The notes under the pieces were generated by a model. The model had not been told where the DNA came from. It saw nothing but the letters and a program-made list of their open reading frames with translations, and did no database searches. From NCBI GenBank assembly GCA_902363625.1, contig CABJAS010000001.1:364673-428672 (forward strand): a DNA stretch of 64,000 nucleotides, read 5' to 3'. The stretch comes from Clostridiaceae bacterium. Lineage in GTDB: Bacteria; Bacillota_I; Bacilli_A; Erysipelotrichales; Coprobacillaceae. Positions 34,766 through 44,521 of the stretch are shown here, piece after piece; positions within the stretch are counted from its first letter, which is position 1, and every line of letters starts with the position of its first letter. Position numbers and translations under genes: made by a program.

Positions 34766-37700
34766 TTAGAATAGAGATAACTGATTTTCCTCTTCCATTC
34801 CGGCAAAGACATTCAATTTACTCATAAATTTGATATGTGTATTATTTAAACGTGTACGTTTAATAACGTCTTCTTTTGATAAGAACGGATTAACATTTCT
34901 GGCTTCAATTACACTGATGCCAACTGCTTCTCCCAATCCGTCAATAGCGGTAAACGGCGGAATCAAAGCTTTATCATCATCTGGATCTAAAATAAAATCA
35001 GTCGCATCAGATTTATCCAAAGAGACATTGTTGAAATGGAATCCACGTTCATACATCTCTAAGGCAATTTCAAACATTCCCAGTAAATCTTCATCCTTCT
35101 TGGTTGAATTATATTCCTGTTTACTTTTTTCAATTTCCTGTTTTCTAAGCAAAATTGCTTCTTTTCCTTTGATCATTGTTTCGATGTCATAGGCATCACA
35201 GCGAGTTGTAAAATAAACTGCGTAATATTCTCTTGGATAATAGAGTTTCCACCAAGCCACGCGAATCGCAGACAACACATAGGCCGCCGCATGGGCTTTT
35301 GGGAACATGTATTTAATTTTCTTACATGATTCAATATACCATTCCGGTACATTGTATTTTTTCATTAGATTTTCATAGTCTTTTTCCGGGAAGACTTTTG
35401 GTGACTTCCCTTTACGTACACACTCCATGATATCAAAGGCATCTTTATTTGGCAGTCCTTTTTCAATTAGGTATACCATGATATCATCACGACATCCGAT
35501 AACCTCTGATAAGGTACAGGTTCCGGATTTGATTAAGGATTCGGCATTTCCCAGATACACATCAGTTCCATGAGATAAACCGGAAATAATGAGTAAGTCG
35601 TTAAAGTTTTTAGGCTGTGTCTGTTCGAGCATTCCACGAACAAACTGGGTACCAAACTCAGGCAATCCCAATGCTCCGGTCTTACAGTTTAAATAGCTAA
35701 GATCAATTCCCATCGCTTCAGTTGAAGTAAAGAGGCTCATGACCTTCTCATCATTCGTCGGAATATCTTTGGGATCAATTCCGGTTAAATCCTGCAGCAT
35801 TCTTGTAACCGTTGGATCCACGTGCCCTAAAATATCCAGCTTTAATACGTTATCATGGATGGCATGGAAGTCGAAATGGGTTGTTTTCCATGAAGCATTG
35901 ACATCATCAGCCGGGAACTGAATCGGGGTAAAATCATACACGTCCATATATCCGGGGATAACGATGATTCCACCGGGATGCTGTCCGCTGGTACGTTTAA
36001 CACCGGTACAGCCCATCGCAATTCGTTCCAGCTCAGCCGAACGAATCGAATTATCAATACCTAATAATTCAGCATATCCCTTGGCATATCCGTAAGCCGT
36101 TTTATCCGCCACAGTAGAGATCGTTCCGGCACGATATACCTTGTCTTCGCCGAATAATACCTGTGTATAGTTATGGGCTTTCCACTGATAATCCCCCGAG
36201 AAGTTTAAGTCAATATCGGGAACCTTATCCGCATTAAACCCAAGGAATGTTTCAAACGGAATATTATGTCCGTCTCCTTTTAATGACTTTCCACACTTTG
36301 GACATAGCTTATCCGGCAAATCATATCCATCGGCGATCCCCTCTTCTTCAACAAATTCACTGTATTGACAATGAGGACAGTAGTAATGCGGCGCTAATGG
36401 ATTTACTTCGGTGATCTCCGCCATCGTGGCAACAAAAGAAGAACCAACCGAACCACGAGAACCAACCAGATAACCGTCATCGTTTGACTTTTTAACCAGT
36501 TTATGAGCGATATAATAAATAACCGCAAATCCATGCTTGATAATATTTCCTAATTCTCTTTCTAAACGGGCTTCAATTATCTCTGGCAATGGGTCACCAT
36601 ACATTTTATGTGCATTTTTATAGCAAAGCTCCGTCAGCAATTCATCTACTCCTTCAATCCCCGGAGTAAACAGCTGATCGTGGACAACACTGAAATCGCC
36701 ATCGATCATATCAGCAATTTTATTGGTATTTTCCACTACATATTCATAAGTTTCATTACGATCTAAATATGGATAGCATTCCATCATCTCATCGGTTGTT
36801 CGAAAATATTGAGACGGAGTAAAAGCACGAGGATCCTTACGGTTGCACAATGGATGTGCACGGCGATTAATCCCGATTGTTGGATTGGCAATAAAGACAT
36901 CACGGTAAATTTTATCTGTAGGATTCAAGAAATGTACATCCCCTGTTGCGACAATCAATTTATTTAGTTTCTTTGCCATTTTGATCAAACGTTTTAATGA
37001 AATAATCAGATCCTCTTCACTTTGCAGATTACCGCGATCAATCAAATGATAATAGTCTGCAAACGGCTGAATTTCAATATAGTCATAGAATTTCATATAC
37101 TCTTCTAGCTCGCTGTCCCCTAAGTTGAGTGCGGCTTCAAAGACATCTGAACGATAGCAGCTGCTTCCAATCAGCAGACCTTCACGGTATTCCTCTAAGA
37201 CTTCTTTTGGAATACGGGCATCCCCATAATAAAATTCTGTACACGATTTTGAAATGATTTTAAATAGATTTTTTAAACCGATTTTATTTTTTACCAGCAA
37301 GGTGGCGTGATACGGGAACACTAACTGATATGTATTCATTGTTTGAAGACTGTTCAATTCATCTAAATAGGTAATCTTTTTCTTATCCATCGCATCACCG
37401 ATGAGAAGATTAAACACACTCCCCAATACTTCCGCATCATAGTCGGCGCGATGGGCAACTTCTTCATCATAGCCTACCTTGTAATGACGAGCAACCGTTC
37501 CTAAACGGTAGGATTTCATTGGTTTCATAATAGCTCTGGCTAAAGGAAGGGAATCGATATAAGGATTATGAATCAATTCCATATTATGGCGTTTGCAGGC
37601 TTCATTCAAGAAACCAACGTCAAAGGTCGCATTATGGGCTACGATAATATCATCACCAAAGAATGCTTTAATGGTTGGCAAAAACTCCTTGATGGTAGGA

Positions 37701-39073
37701 GCATCTTTGACCATTTCGTTTGTAATGCTGGTCAGCTGGGTAATTTTTGCACTGATTTCTTTTTCCGGATTAATAAATGACTGCAAACGGTCAATTACTT
37801 CACCGTTTTGAATCTTCACTGCCCCAAATTCCGTAATCCCATCATGAATTACCGATAGCCCGGTTGTTTCTAAGTCGAAAGAAACATAAACAGCATCTCG
37901 CAGCGGGACTTTTGTCGCATTGCGAACAATATGCAAAGTAGGATCAATCATATTGACTTCACAGCCATACAGCATCTTAATTCCGGCTTTGCTTGCTGCC
38001 TGCTGAGCTTCCGGGAAAGATTGCACATTCCCATGATCTGTAATCGCAATCGCCTGATGTCCCCATTTTGCAGCTTGGTCAATATAATCACTGATATTGG
38101 CAATTCCATCCATCGTAGACATTTTAGAATGCATATGCAGTTCCACACGTTTCTTTTCGGCTCTGTCTGTTCGTGCCAGTGGTGCCGGAATGATTTCCAG
38201 CTGATTTGCCATCATGACGGTTTCTCTGGCGAAGCTGTCAAACTTCACTTCACCAATAACTTTGATCCAAACCCCTTTTTTCACTTCATTCAAGGCATCT
38301 AAATCTTGGCGTGCATTTTCAAAACGTTTGCACATGATAGAATCAGTGTAATCAGTAAGCCAAATCGACTGAATATGCTTTCCTGAACGAATCTTTGTTA
38401 ATTCTACTTTAAAGACATAGCCTTGAACACTGACATTAGGGAGATCTCCGTTAATTTCGTTTAACTTTAATGCAATGACATCATTGAATTTCTTAGAATT
38501 ATAAGGCACATACTTATTTTCTTTTTTTGTAGGTGCAATCGGTGTCGGCTTAATATAGACTTCCTGTGTACGCTGAGTCTCCATCTCTGCCAGCATTCTT
38601 TGATAATCCGGATTTTCTTTATTCACATAAAAATCAATAAATAAATCAATTCCTAAGGTATGGAAGAATTCATTTAGTTTTGGTTTTAATGGTTCAATGC
38701 TGTTAAGCTGAATCTCATTAACCAGTTCGATTCGCAAAAGATCACGATCTAATTGAATCTGAGATGGTTCCACACAGCCTAACTGTGGATAATCCTGCGC
38801 ATGATGCTTGCAGAAATATAAGAAATAATTAGCAATATCATCTTCACGGTAAAATAATTTATTTAAACTGAATAGAAAATCACAGGGATATGGGAAACGG
38901 TCCAAATGGGAATGCAGTTCAATAAATTCATGATAGTCGAGTAAGGATTCTAAACGGATATGAAACGTAAAGGCATCGTGTTCAATCTCTACTTTTTCAA
39001 TCACCGCGGTTTCTTTTAATTGTGTTGTATTTTCTAATTGCAGTTGTTCTAAAAGAATCTCCATTTTATTCAT
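34766..39073 (-). CDS. polC: DNA polymerase III alpha subunit, PolC type
   Basis: Replicative DNA polymerase of low-GC Gram-positives, with built-in proofreading. Domain order: N-terminal domain, OB-fold (about 220-310), PHP start KRVELHMHSKMSTMDG near 310, then the inserted DnaQ-type 3'-5' exonuclease starting FDLETTGLS near 395 with HNATFDVGF and HRADYDA, the rest of PHP, a four-cysteine zinc motif (CPHCQYS...CPKCGKS), the polymerase palm with PDIDLNFSGDYQ, fingers and the C-terminal duplex-binding part. Length is 1435 aa, as in B. subtilis (1437). SD GGAGGGG. A terminator-like hairpin separates it from rseP. Confidence 0.98.
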   Translation of the reverse strand: MNKMEILLEQLQLENTTQLKETAVIEKVEIEHDAFTFHIRLESLLDYHEFIELHSHLDRFPYPCDFLFSLNKLFYREDDIANYFLYFCKHHAQDYPQLGCVEPSQIQLDRDLLRIELVNEIQLNSIEPLKPKLNEFFHTLGIDLFIDFYVNKENPDYQRMLAEMETQRTQEVYIKPTPIAPTKKENKYVPYNSKKFNDVIALKLNEINGDLPNVSVQGYVFKVELTKIRSGKHIQSIWLTDYTDSIMCKRFENARQDLDALNEVKKGVWIKVIGEVKFDSFARETVMMANQLEIIPAPLARTDRAEKKRVELHMHSKMSTMDGIANISDYIDQAAKWGHQAIAITDHGNVQSFPEAQQAASKAGIKMLYGCEVNMIDPTLHIVRNATKVPLRDAVYVSFDLETTGLSVIHDGITEFGAVKIQNGEVIDRLQSFINPEKEISAKITQLTSITNEMVKDAPTIKEFLPTIKAFFGDDIIVAHNATFDVGFLNEACKRHNMELIHNPYIDSLPLARAIMKPMKSYRLGTVARHYKVGYDEEVAHRADYDAEVLGSVFNLLIGDAMDKKKITYLDELNSLQTMNTYQLVFPYHATLLVKNKIGLKNLFKIISKSCTEFYYGDARIPKEVLEEYREGLLIGSSCYRSDVFEAALNLGDSELEEYMKFYDYIEIQPFADYYHLIDRGNLQSEEDLIISLKRLIKMAKKLNKLIVATGDVHFLNPTDKIYRDVFIANPTIGINRRAHPLCNRKDPRAFTPSQYFRTTDEMMECYPYLDRNETYEYVVENTNKIADMIDGDFSVVHDQLFTPGIEGVDELLTELCYKNAHKMYGDPLPEIIEARLERELGNIIKHGFAVIYYIAHKLVKKSNDDGYLVGSRGSVGSSFVATMAEITEVNPLAPHYYCPHCQYSEFVEEEGIADGYDLPDKLCPKCGKSLKGDGHNIPFETFLGFNADKVPDIDLNFSGDYQWKAHNYTQVLFGEDKVYRAGTISTVADKTAYGYAKGYAELLGIDNSIRSAELERIAMGCTGVKRTSGQHPGGIIVIPGYMDVYDFTPIQFPADDVNASWKTTHFDFHAIHDNVLKLDILGHVDPTVTRMLQDLTGIDPKDIPTNDEKVMSLFTSTEAMGIDLSYLNCKTGALGLPEFGTQFVRGMLEQTQPKNFNDLLIISGLSHGTDVYLGNAESLIKSGTCTLSEVIGCRDDIMVYLIEKGLPNKDAFDIMECVRKGKSPKVFPEKDYENLMKKYNVPEWYIESCKKIKYMFPKAHAAAYVLSAIRVAWWKLYYPREYYAVYFTTRCDAYDIETMIKGKEAILLRKQEIEKSKQEYNSTKKDEDLLGMFEIALEMYERGFHFNNVSLDKSDATDFILDPDDDKALIPPFTAIDGLGEAVGISVIEARNVNPFLSKEDVIKRTRLNNTHIKFMSKLNVFAGMEEENQLSLF

Positions 39074-39085
39074 AATTTATCCCCT

Positions 39086-39114
39086 CCAAAAAAATAAGCA
39101 CCACCGTGCTTATT
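39086..39114 (-). terminator. Rho-independent terminator between rseP and polC
   Basis: AATAAGCAC and GTGCTTATT make a nine-pair stem with a four-base loop, followed by seven T, within 15 bases of the polC SD. Confidence 0.8.
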
Positions 39115-40201
39115 AAAATAATCGCGTAATATCATTGACCGTGACAATAATCATCAAGCCAAACACTAAAGCTAATCCGGCAAGCTGCAATGCATATCGG
39201 AACTTAACCGGTATGTCCCGACCAATCGCTTTTTCAACAACAGCAAATAAGACCTGACTTCCGTCCAATCCCGGAATCGGCAGGAGATTAAACACCCCAA
39301 TATTGATTCCCAGCATCGATACCAATAACAAGACATTAGCAAAATTTCCTGACTGAGTTACTTCACCGACAACATTATATATACCGACCGGACCTGACAG
39401 CTGTCCAATGGTTTCTTTTGAATTGGTAATCAGTTTTCCTAAAGTTGAAAAGACCAGTAAAGAAGCCTCTTTAAAATAATTGGCACCGTATTCCACGCTT
39501 TCCACAAACGTCAAGCGTCGCATTGTAGGAGAGATACCAAGGAAATAACTGTCTGTTTCTGCACGGTATGTTGCATTGACGTTATAGTCAAAGGTTGTAT
39601 GATCTCTTTCAATTGTTACTTTTAAGGCTAATGTTTCCCCACTGTAATTGTTTTGGCTTTTACTTAAAGCACCTTGTAAATCTGAATAAGATCCAATTAA
39701 AAACTGTTTGCCGCTGTCAACCACGGTAATTTTATTAATTGTATCCTCAGCCTGAATCCCGGCTGTCATCGCCGGAGAATTATCAACTACTTTTCCAATC
39801 GTTGAAGAGTTACTTTGAACGGGTACAGAAATCGCATATACAGCGACAATGATGATAAATGCAGATAAGAAATTCATGAAAACTCCAGCCAAATACACAA
39901 CGACCTGCTTCCATGTTGCAATTCCTTTTAAGGTACGTTCAAAAGGAACATCTTTCATATCTTCATTTTCTTCCTGGTCTGCTTCACCAGCCATGGCAAC
40001 GAATCCGCCGATCGGCAAGGCTCTTAATTCATAATTCGTTTCACCGATCTTCTTTGACCATAGCTTTGGTCCCATTCCAATTGAAAACTGACCACAGTAA
40101 ACACCAAAATGTTTTGCGGCAATAAAATGCCCTAATTCATGAATGGTAATGATAAATCCTAATACTAGGATAAAAACAATAAAGATTAATATATGTTGCA
40201 T
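39113..40201 (-). CDS. rseP: Site-2 protease RseP (RIP metalloprotease)
   Basis: Intramembrane zinc protease that cleaves anti-sigma factors and leftover signal peptides (RasP/YluC in Bacillus). HELGH lies in TIHELGHFIAAKHFG near residue 20 inside the first transmembrane helix; a PDZ domain occupies the extracytoplasmic loop at about residues 140-220; NLLPIPGLDG near the C-terminus is the NPDG-type motif that supplies the third zinc ligand region. Length is 362 aa. Start at the ATG at 40201 (AGGAGG upstream), overlapping the dxr stop as TAATG. Confidence 0.96.
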   Translation of the reverse strand: MQHILIFIVFILVLGFIITIHELGHFIAAKHFGVYCGQFSIGMGPKLWSKKIGETNYELRALPIGGFVAMAGEADQEENEDMKDVPFERTLKGIATWKQVVVYLAGVFMNFLSAFIIIVAVYAISVPVQSNSSTIGKVVDNSPAMTAGIQAEDTINKITVVDSGKQFLIGSYSDLQGALSKSQNNYSGETLALKVTIERDHTTFDYNVNATYRAETDSYFLGISPTMRRLTFVESVEYGANYFKEASLLVFSTLGKLITNSKETIGQLSGPVGIYNVVGEVTQSGNFANVLLLVSMLGINIGVFNLLPIPGLDGSQVLFAVVEKAIGRDIPVKFRYALQLAGLALVFGLMIIVTVNDITRLF

Positions 40202-41352
40202 TACTTTCCTCCTATTTGTGCTAAGACGTGTTCTCTTGCCCAATGATCGATTTCCAGCAATTCTTCAATTGTCGGATCTTCGACCCATTGATGATCTTTC
40301 AATGCACTTTCCACTAATTCTTCAATCTGTAAGAATTCGATTTGATCATTTAAAAACAAACTGACAGCTTGTTCATTTGCACCGTTTAAAACACAAGGCA
40401 TGCTTCCCCCCTTACGTCCGGCTTCAAAAGAAAGACGTAAAGCTCTATAACGATCAAGATCCGGTTTCCTAAAATGTAAAGCCCCGATCTCATCTAAGTG
40501 TAAACGTTTTGCATTACTGATTTCAAAACGATCCGGATAAGTCAAAGCATATTGGATCGGCAAACGCATATCCGGTGTACCTAGTTGTGCAATGATGGCA
40601 GTATCATTATATTCCACCATCGAATGAATAATACTTTCCGGATGAATATACACTATAATATCATCATAATCCATATCAAACAACCATTTCGCCTCGATCA
40701 CTTCAAAGCCTTTATTAAACATCGTTGCAGAATCGATTGTAATTTTTGCCCCCATTGACCAATTAGGATGACAGAGTGCTTCTTTTTTAGTTACTCCTAC
40801 TAATTCATCACGGGTTTTATCACGAAAACTTCCTCCTGAAGCCGTAATCATCAGTTTATGAATCTGAGAATGCTTTTCCCCGTTCAAAGACTGAAAAATA
40901 GCGGAATGTTCACTATCGACCGGCAATAATTGAACCCCATATTCTTTTACTAAACGAGTAATGATATGTCCTCCCACAACCAATGTTTCCTTATTGGCAA
41001 GTGCGATATCTTTATGTTTTTTAATCGCTTCGATTGTCGGCACCATACCAACAAATCCAACGACCGCATTTAATACTAAACTAATTTCCTCCAAAGTCGC
41101 GATTTTAATTAATCCCTCATCTCCATAATAAATAGTTAATGATGGATATTGACTTTGTAATTGCTGAGCATCTTTTTGATCCATCACACACACGTATTTA
41201 GGGTGGACTGTTTCAATGACTTCTATCAGCTTTTTAATATTATGTCCGGCAGAAACCCCGATAATTTGAAATAAGTCAGGATGATTTTTCACGACATCAA
41301 CAGTCTGCATGCCAATCGAACCGGTTACACCTAATACAGATAATGTTTTCAT
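40201..41352 (-). CDS. dxr: 1-deoxy-D-xylulose 5-phosphate reductoisomerase
   Basis: Second step of the MEP isoprenoid pathway, making MEP with NADPH. The nucleotide-binding N-terminus is GVTGSIGMQTVDVV; LANKETLVVGG, PVDSEHSAIFQSL and the metal-site residues in GASGG-type segments (ITASGGSFRDK) follow. Length is 383 aa. The ATG at 41352 has AAGGAG six bases upstream; the longer frame lies in cdsA. Its product feeds UppS two genes upstream. Confidence 0.97.
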   Translation of the reverse strand: MKTLSVLGVTGSIGMQTVDVVKNHPDLFQIIGVSAGHNIKKLIEVIETVHPKYVCVMDQKDAQQLQSQYPSLTIYYGDEGLIKIATLEEISLVLNAVVGFVGMVPTIEAIKKHKDIALANKETLVVGGHIITRLVKEYGVQLLPVDSEHSAIFQSLNGEKHSQIHKLMITASGGSFRDKTRDELVGVTKKEALCHPNWSMGAKITIDSATMFNKGFEVIEAKWLFDMDYDDIIVYIHPESIIHSMVEYNDTAIIAQLGTPDMRLPIQYALTYPDRFEISNAKRLHLDEIGALHFRKPDLDRYRALRLSFEAGRKGGSMPCVLNGANEQAVSLFLNDQIEFLQIEELVESALKDHQWVEDPTIEELLEIDHWAREHVLAQIGGK

Positions 41353-41362
41353 ATAAAACTCC

Positions 41363-42145
41363 TTATAATAAGAAATAGGTAACAAATAACGCAAATACTA
41401 AACAGTTAAATAACAGACTATCAATACGGTCTAAAATTCCGCCGTGACCAGGCAGCAGATTGGAGAAATCCTTAATCTTAAAATAGCGTTTCACACTGCT
41501 GAATGTCAGATCTCCTACCTGAGCTGTCAACGTTAAAATAAAAGCCAGAAAAGCACTTTGCAGAAGGGTCAGATCTAAAGGATTAAAATAAACGAATATT
41601 GTCGCTAAAAGCGTTCCTAATACTATTCCGCCGATCGATCCCTCGATCGTCTTTTTAGGAGACAATCTGGGAATTAATTTATGCTTTCCTAAAGTTACCC
41701 CGGCAAAATAAGCTCCCGTGTCACTTCCATAAGTCGCAATTGCAATAAACAGAATCGATGAAAAACCAAATTTTAAACGAATATTCAATATACAATGAAG
41801 TCCTATACAGACGAATGTTGTAAATCCTAATAGAAAATTAATTTTTCCAATATCCAGACATTCCAGTACCATGCTTAACACAAACAACATAACAGCAAAC
41901 AATACGATCGCATAGCTGCTCACAAAAAACATTGAATCATCAATAAAGACAATATAAAATGCATACAGATAGGCGACGATATCTAAAAAGATATTCCAAG
42001 TTGAAAGATGCATGATCTTTAGCAATTCATAGATTGCAAGTGCCATGATTACCCCGATCAAAAACGTAAAAATCTTTCCGCCGATGACAGCAGCCGGAAT
42101 GACAACTGCCATTAGGATCAAAGCGGTGATGATACGCTGCTTCAT
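41363..42145 (-). CDS. cdsA: Phosphatidate cytidylyltransferase
   Basis: Makes CDP-diacylglycerol from phosphatidate and CTP, the common precursor of phospholipids. Eight hydrophobic helices; the C-terminal signature is SSVKRYFKIKDFSNLLPGHG followed by GILDRID, diagnostic for CdsA. Length is 260 aa. It overlaps uppS by one base (TAATG). Membrane enzyme. Confidence 0.96.
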   Translation of the reverse strand: MKQRIITALILMAVVIPAAVIGGKIFTFLIGVIMALAIYELLKIMHLSTWNIFLDIVAYLYAFYIVFIDDSMFFVSSYAIVLFAVMLFVLSMVLECLDIGKINFLLGFTTFVCIGLHCILNIRLKFGFSSILFIAIATYGSDTGAYFAGVTLGKHKLIPRLSPKKTIEGSIGGIVLGTLLATIFVYFNPLDLTLLQSAFLAFILTLTAQVGDLTFSSVKRYFKIKDFSNLLPGHGGILDRIDSLLFNCLVFALFVTYFLL

Positions 42146-42891
42146 TATTTTAAGCCTCCGTAACGGCGGTCACATTTTTGATAATGATCCAGCGCCTTAT
42201 ATAATTCTTCAACCCCAAAATCAGGCCAGTAAACATCACTGAAATACATTTCTGCGTAAGCCATCTGCCAGAGCATAAAGTTAGACAAACGACATTCTCC
42301 GCTCGTTCTAATCATATAATCCAATGGCGGAAGATCAGCACTCATTAAATAGGTTTCAAACAGTTCCTCATTAATTTCCTCTTCACTGATGGCACCTTCT
42401 TTAGCGTCTTTCACAATATCTTTAACCGCACATATGATTTCATCTTGTGATCCATAAATAAAAGCAAAGCAAAGGATCAATCCCGTATTGTTTTTTGTCT
42501 GTTCAACAGAATCTAAAATGACTTCTCGCGTTGATTCCGGTGCTTTTTCAATATGACCGATATAACGCACTTGAATATTGTTCTCTAAGAAATCTTTTAG
42601 ATAGATTTTGAAAAATTCCTTAGGTAATTTAAAAATAAAATCTACTTCACTTTGCGGTCTTTTAAAATTTTCCGTTGAAAACGCATAAACCGTCATTGCT
42701 TTAATCCCTAAACGATTGGCCTCTAAAGCTAAAGTACGAATATTTTTCGTCCCTTCATGATGCCCGTAAGTCCTTGGCATTCCTCTTTTTTTAGCCCAAC
42801 GTCCATTACCATCCATAATAAACGCAATATGCTGAGGAATCAGCTCATCAATTAATTCTATATTACTCTCATCTTTTCTTTTAAAAAGCAT
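42145..42891 (-). CDS. uppS: Isoprenyl transferase (undecaprenyl diphosphate synthase)
   Basis: Builds the C55 lipid carrier for cell-wall synthesis by cis-prenyl addition. The signature FIMDGNGRWAKKRGMPRTYG has the catalytic Asp and the Arg/His for pyrophosphate; NFKRPQSEV and the C-terminal IRTSGECRLSNFMLWQ blocks are standard. Length is 248 aa. Start at the ATG at 42891, six bases after AGGTG. First gene of uppS-cdsA-dxr-rseP. Confidence 0.96.
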   Translation of the reverse strand: MLFKRKDESNIELIDELIPQHIAFIMDGNGRWAKKRGMPRTYGHHEGTKNIRTLALEANRLGIKAMTVYAFSTENFKRPQSEVDFIFKLPKEFFKIYLKDFLENNIQVRYIGHIEKAPESTREVILDSVEQTKNNTGLILCFAFIYGSQDEIICAVKDIVKDAKEGAISEEEINEELFETYLMSADLPPLDYMIRTSGECRLSNFMLWQMAYAEMYFSDVYWPDFGVEELYKALDHYQKCDRRYGGLK

Positions 42892-42940
42892 TGTCCACAC
42901 CTCACAGTTATTGGTATTATACCATAGTTTTATTTTAAAC

Positions 42941-42970
42941 AAAAAGAAAAAGATGTAAATACTACATCTT
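42941..42970 (-). terminator. Rho-independent terminator after frr
   Basis: AAGATGTA and TACATCTT form an eight-pair stem with a five-base loop, then TTTCTTTTTG on the minus strand, overlapping the frr stop. Confidence 0.85.
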
Positions 42971-43517
42971 AAACGGTCATAATATCTTTTTCTTTAACGG
43001 CTGCGATTTCATCAATCTTTTTTGTATAGCGATCTGTTTGTTTTTGAATATCCTCTTGTCCGCGTTTCTTTTCATCTTCTGAAACATCACTTAATTTCTT
43101 GATATCATCATTCGCATCACGACGAATATTTCTGATTGCTACTTTTGCATTTTCTGCATATTTTTTGACTTGCTTAACAAATTCTTTTCTTCTTTCCTCT
43201 GTTAAGGCAGGGACATTCAAACGAATGACAGACCCATCGCTTTGAGGATTTAATCCCAAATCAGATTCTAAAATTGCATGTTCAATATCTTTCATTGTTG
43301 AAGTATCATAAGGTTTAATCACCAACTGACGTCCTTCTTGCACACTAATAGAAGCCATTTGATTAATTGGTGTTGGTGTTCCATAATAATCAAATTGAAC
43401 TCTATCCAGCATTGTTGGATTAGCACGACCAGTTCTTACTGTTGATAAATCTCTCTCATAGCTTTCAATCGCTTTATCCATTCTTTCAACTAATTCTTCT
43501 TTAATCATTGAAATCAT
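42969..43517 (-). CDS. frr: Ribosome recycling factor
   Basis: Splits the terminated ribosome together with [37 protein letters not shown] and the C-terminal helices are typical. Length is 182 aa. AGGAGG lies eight bases before the ATG. One base separates it from pyrH, as in most Firmicutes. Confidence 0.97.
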   Translation of the reverse strand: MISMIKEELVERMDKAIESYERDLSTVRTGRANPTMLDRVQFDYYGTPTPINQMASISVQEGRQLVIKPYDTSTMKDIEHAILESDLGLNPQSDGSVIRLNVPALTEERRKEFVKQVKKYAENAKVAIRNIRRDANDDIKKLSDVSEDEKKRGQEDIQKQTDRYTKKIDEIAAVKEKDIMTV

Positions 43518-43518
43518 C

Positions 43519-44235
43519 TTATTTTCCTCCTGAAATGATTGTTCCGTTTACTTCACCAGTAACAGCTCTGGCGATATTGCCTTCTTCTTGCATATTGAAG
43601 ACGCATAAATCAATATCATTATCTTTACATAATGTGATCGCTGTCTGATCCATGATCTGTAAATTTTTATTTAATACATCTAAGTACGTAATGTGTTCAA
43701 AACGTGTCGCTGTCGGATCAAGTTTAGGATCCGCTGAGTAAACACCGTCAACTCCGTTTTTAGCCATCAGGATAACTTCGGCATCTACTTCCGCAGCACG
43801 TAATGCCGCAGTAGTATCGGTTGTAAAGAAAGGACTTCCTAAGCCGGCACCAAAGATCACGATTCTTCCTTTTTCTAAATGTCTGACGGCTCTTCTGCGT
43901 ATGTATGGTTCAGCAATTTCCTGCATTTCAATCGCAGATAATAAACGTGTTTCAACATTTAATGTTTCCAAAGCATTTTGAATCGCTAAACCATTCATGA
44001 CGGTTGCCAGCATTCCCATATAATCCGCTGTCGCTCTTTCCATCCCCATTTCACTGCCTACTTTACCACGCCAGATGTTTCCACCACCGACAACAATGGC
44101 AATTTCAACCCCTTTGTTTTTAGCGTCTACGATTTCTTGAGCAATTTTTGCTACTGTTTTAGCGTCAATTCCAAACTTCTGTTCTCCGGCTAAAGCTTCT
44201 CCGCTCAATTTCAATAGTACTCGATTGTATTTCAT
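43519..44235 (-). CDS. pyrH: UMP kinase
   Basis: Phosphorylates UMP to UDP, a hexameric amino acid kinase fold. [11 protein letters not shown] at the start, [31 protein letters not shown] and [12 protein letters not shown] follow. Length is 238 aa. The frame opens upstream at a TTG at 44262, but the ATG at 44235 matches the family start ([10 protein letters not shown]) with AAAGGA about 11 bases upstream, a longer spacing than usual. A TATAAT at 44293-44298 is the likely -10. Confidence 0.97.
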   Translation of the reverse strand: MKYNRVLLKLSGEALAGEQKFGIDAKTVAKIAQEIVDAKNKGVEIAIVVGGGNIWRGKVGSEMGMERATADYMGMLATVMNGLAIQNALETLNVETRLLSAIEMQEIAEPYIRRRAVRHLEKGRIVIFGAGLGSPFFTTDTTAALRAAEVDAEVILMAKNGVDGVYSADPKLDPTATRFEHITYLDVLNKNLQIMDQTAITLCKDNDIDLCVFNMQEEGNIARAVTGEVNGTIISGGK

Positions 44236-44322
44236 ATTATGTAGTATCCTTTCTTTTTCCAATATTTGGACTCACATCTTTTTATCTTTATCATTATACC
44301 CAAATCGTTTCGATTTTAAGTC

Positions 44323-44373
44323 TTAATTAGGAATTTTAGGATAATCGCGGCTGATTTGCTGCTTATACGTCAT
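44323..44373 (-). CDS. Possible 16-residue small ORF between tsf and pyrH
   Basis: ATG ACG TAT AAG ... opens a 16-codon frame (MTYKQQISRDYPKIPN) with an SD-like AGGAAG just before the ATG and a near-consensus promoter 17 bases upstream. It ends about 90 bases before pyrH. It could be a leader peptide or a small protein; equally it could be chance. No codon statistics are possible at this length. Confidence 0.35.
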   Translation of the reverse strand: MTYKQQISRDYPKIPN

Positions 44374-44389
44374 CTTCCTAACCTTTTTA

Positions 44390-44418
44390 ATTATACCCAA
44401 TTTAATTTAGTGTTGCAA
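44390..44418 (-). promoter_or_regulatory. Near-consensus sigma-A promoter upstream of the small ORF and pyrH
   Basis: TTGCAA, exactly 17 bases, TATAAT on the minus strand. Transcription would start around 44383, leaving a very short leader to the small ORF, and continue into pyrH-frr. A second TTGGGTATAAT lies at 44293-44303. Confidence 0.7.
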
Positions 44419-44473
44419 CTATTTTTTAGGCAGGAATAAGCAAGATAACAGTCGCTATTATTCCCATTGGTCA

Positions 44474-44509
44474 TAAAAAAACTGCGATAGATAAGCGTCT
44501 ATCACAGTT
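44474..44509 (-). terminator. Rho-independent terminator of rpsB-tsf
   Basis: AACTGTGATAGA and TCTATCGCAGTT pair over 12 positions (one G-U), with a six-base loop and seven T on the minus strand, 13 bases after tsf. Confidence 0.9.
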
Positions 44510-44521
44510 TATGTGGAATCA

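Noticed and set aside
37568..38302. Plus-strand frames inside polC
   Set aside because: All lie within the exonuclease and PHP-coding part of polC on the other strand, which is plainly the real gene.
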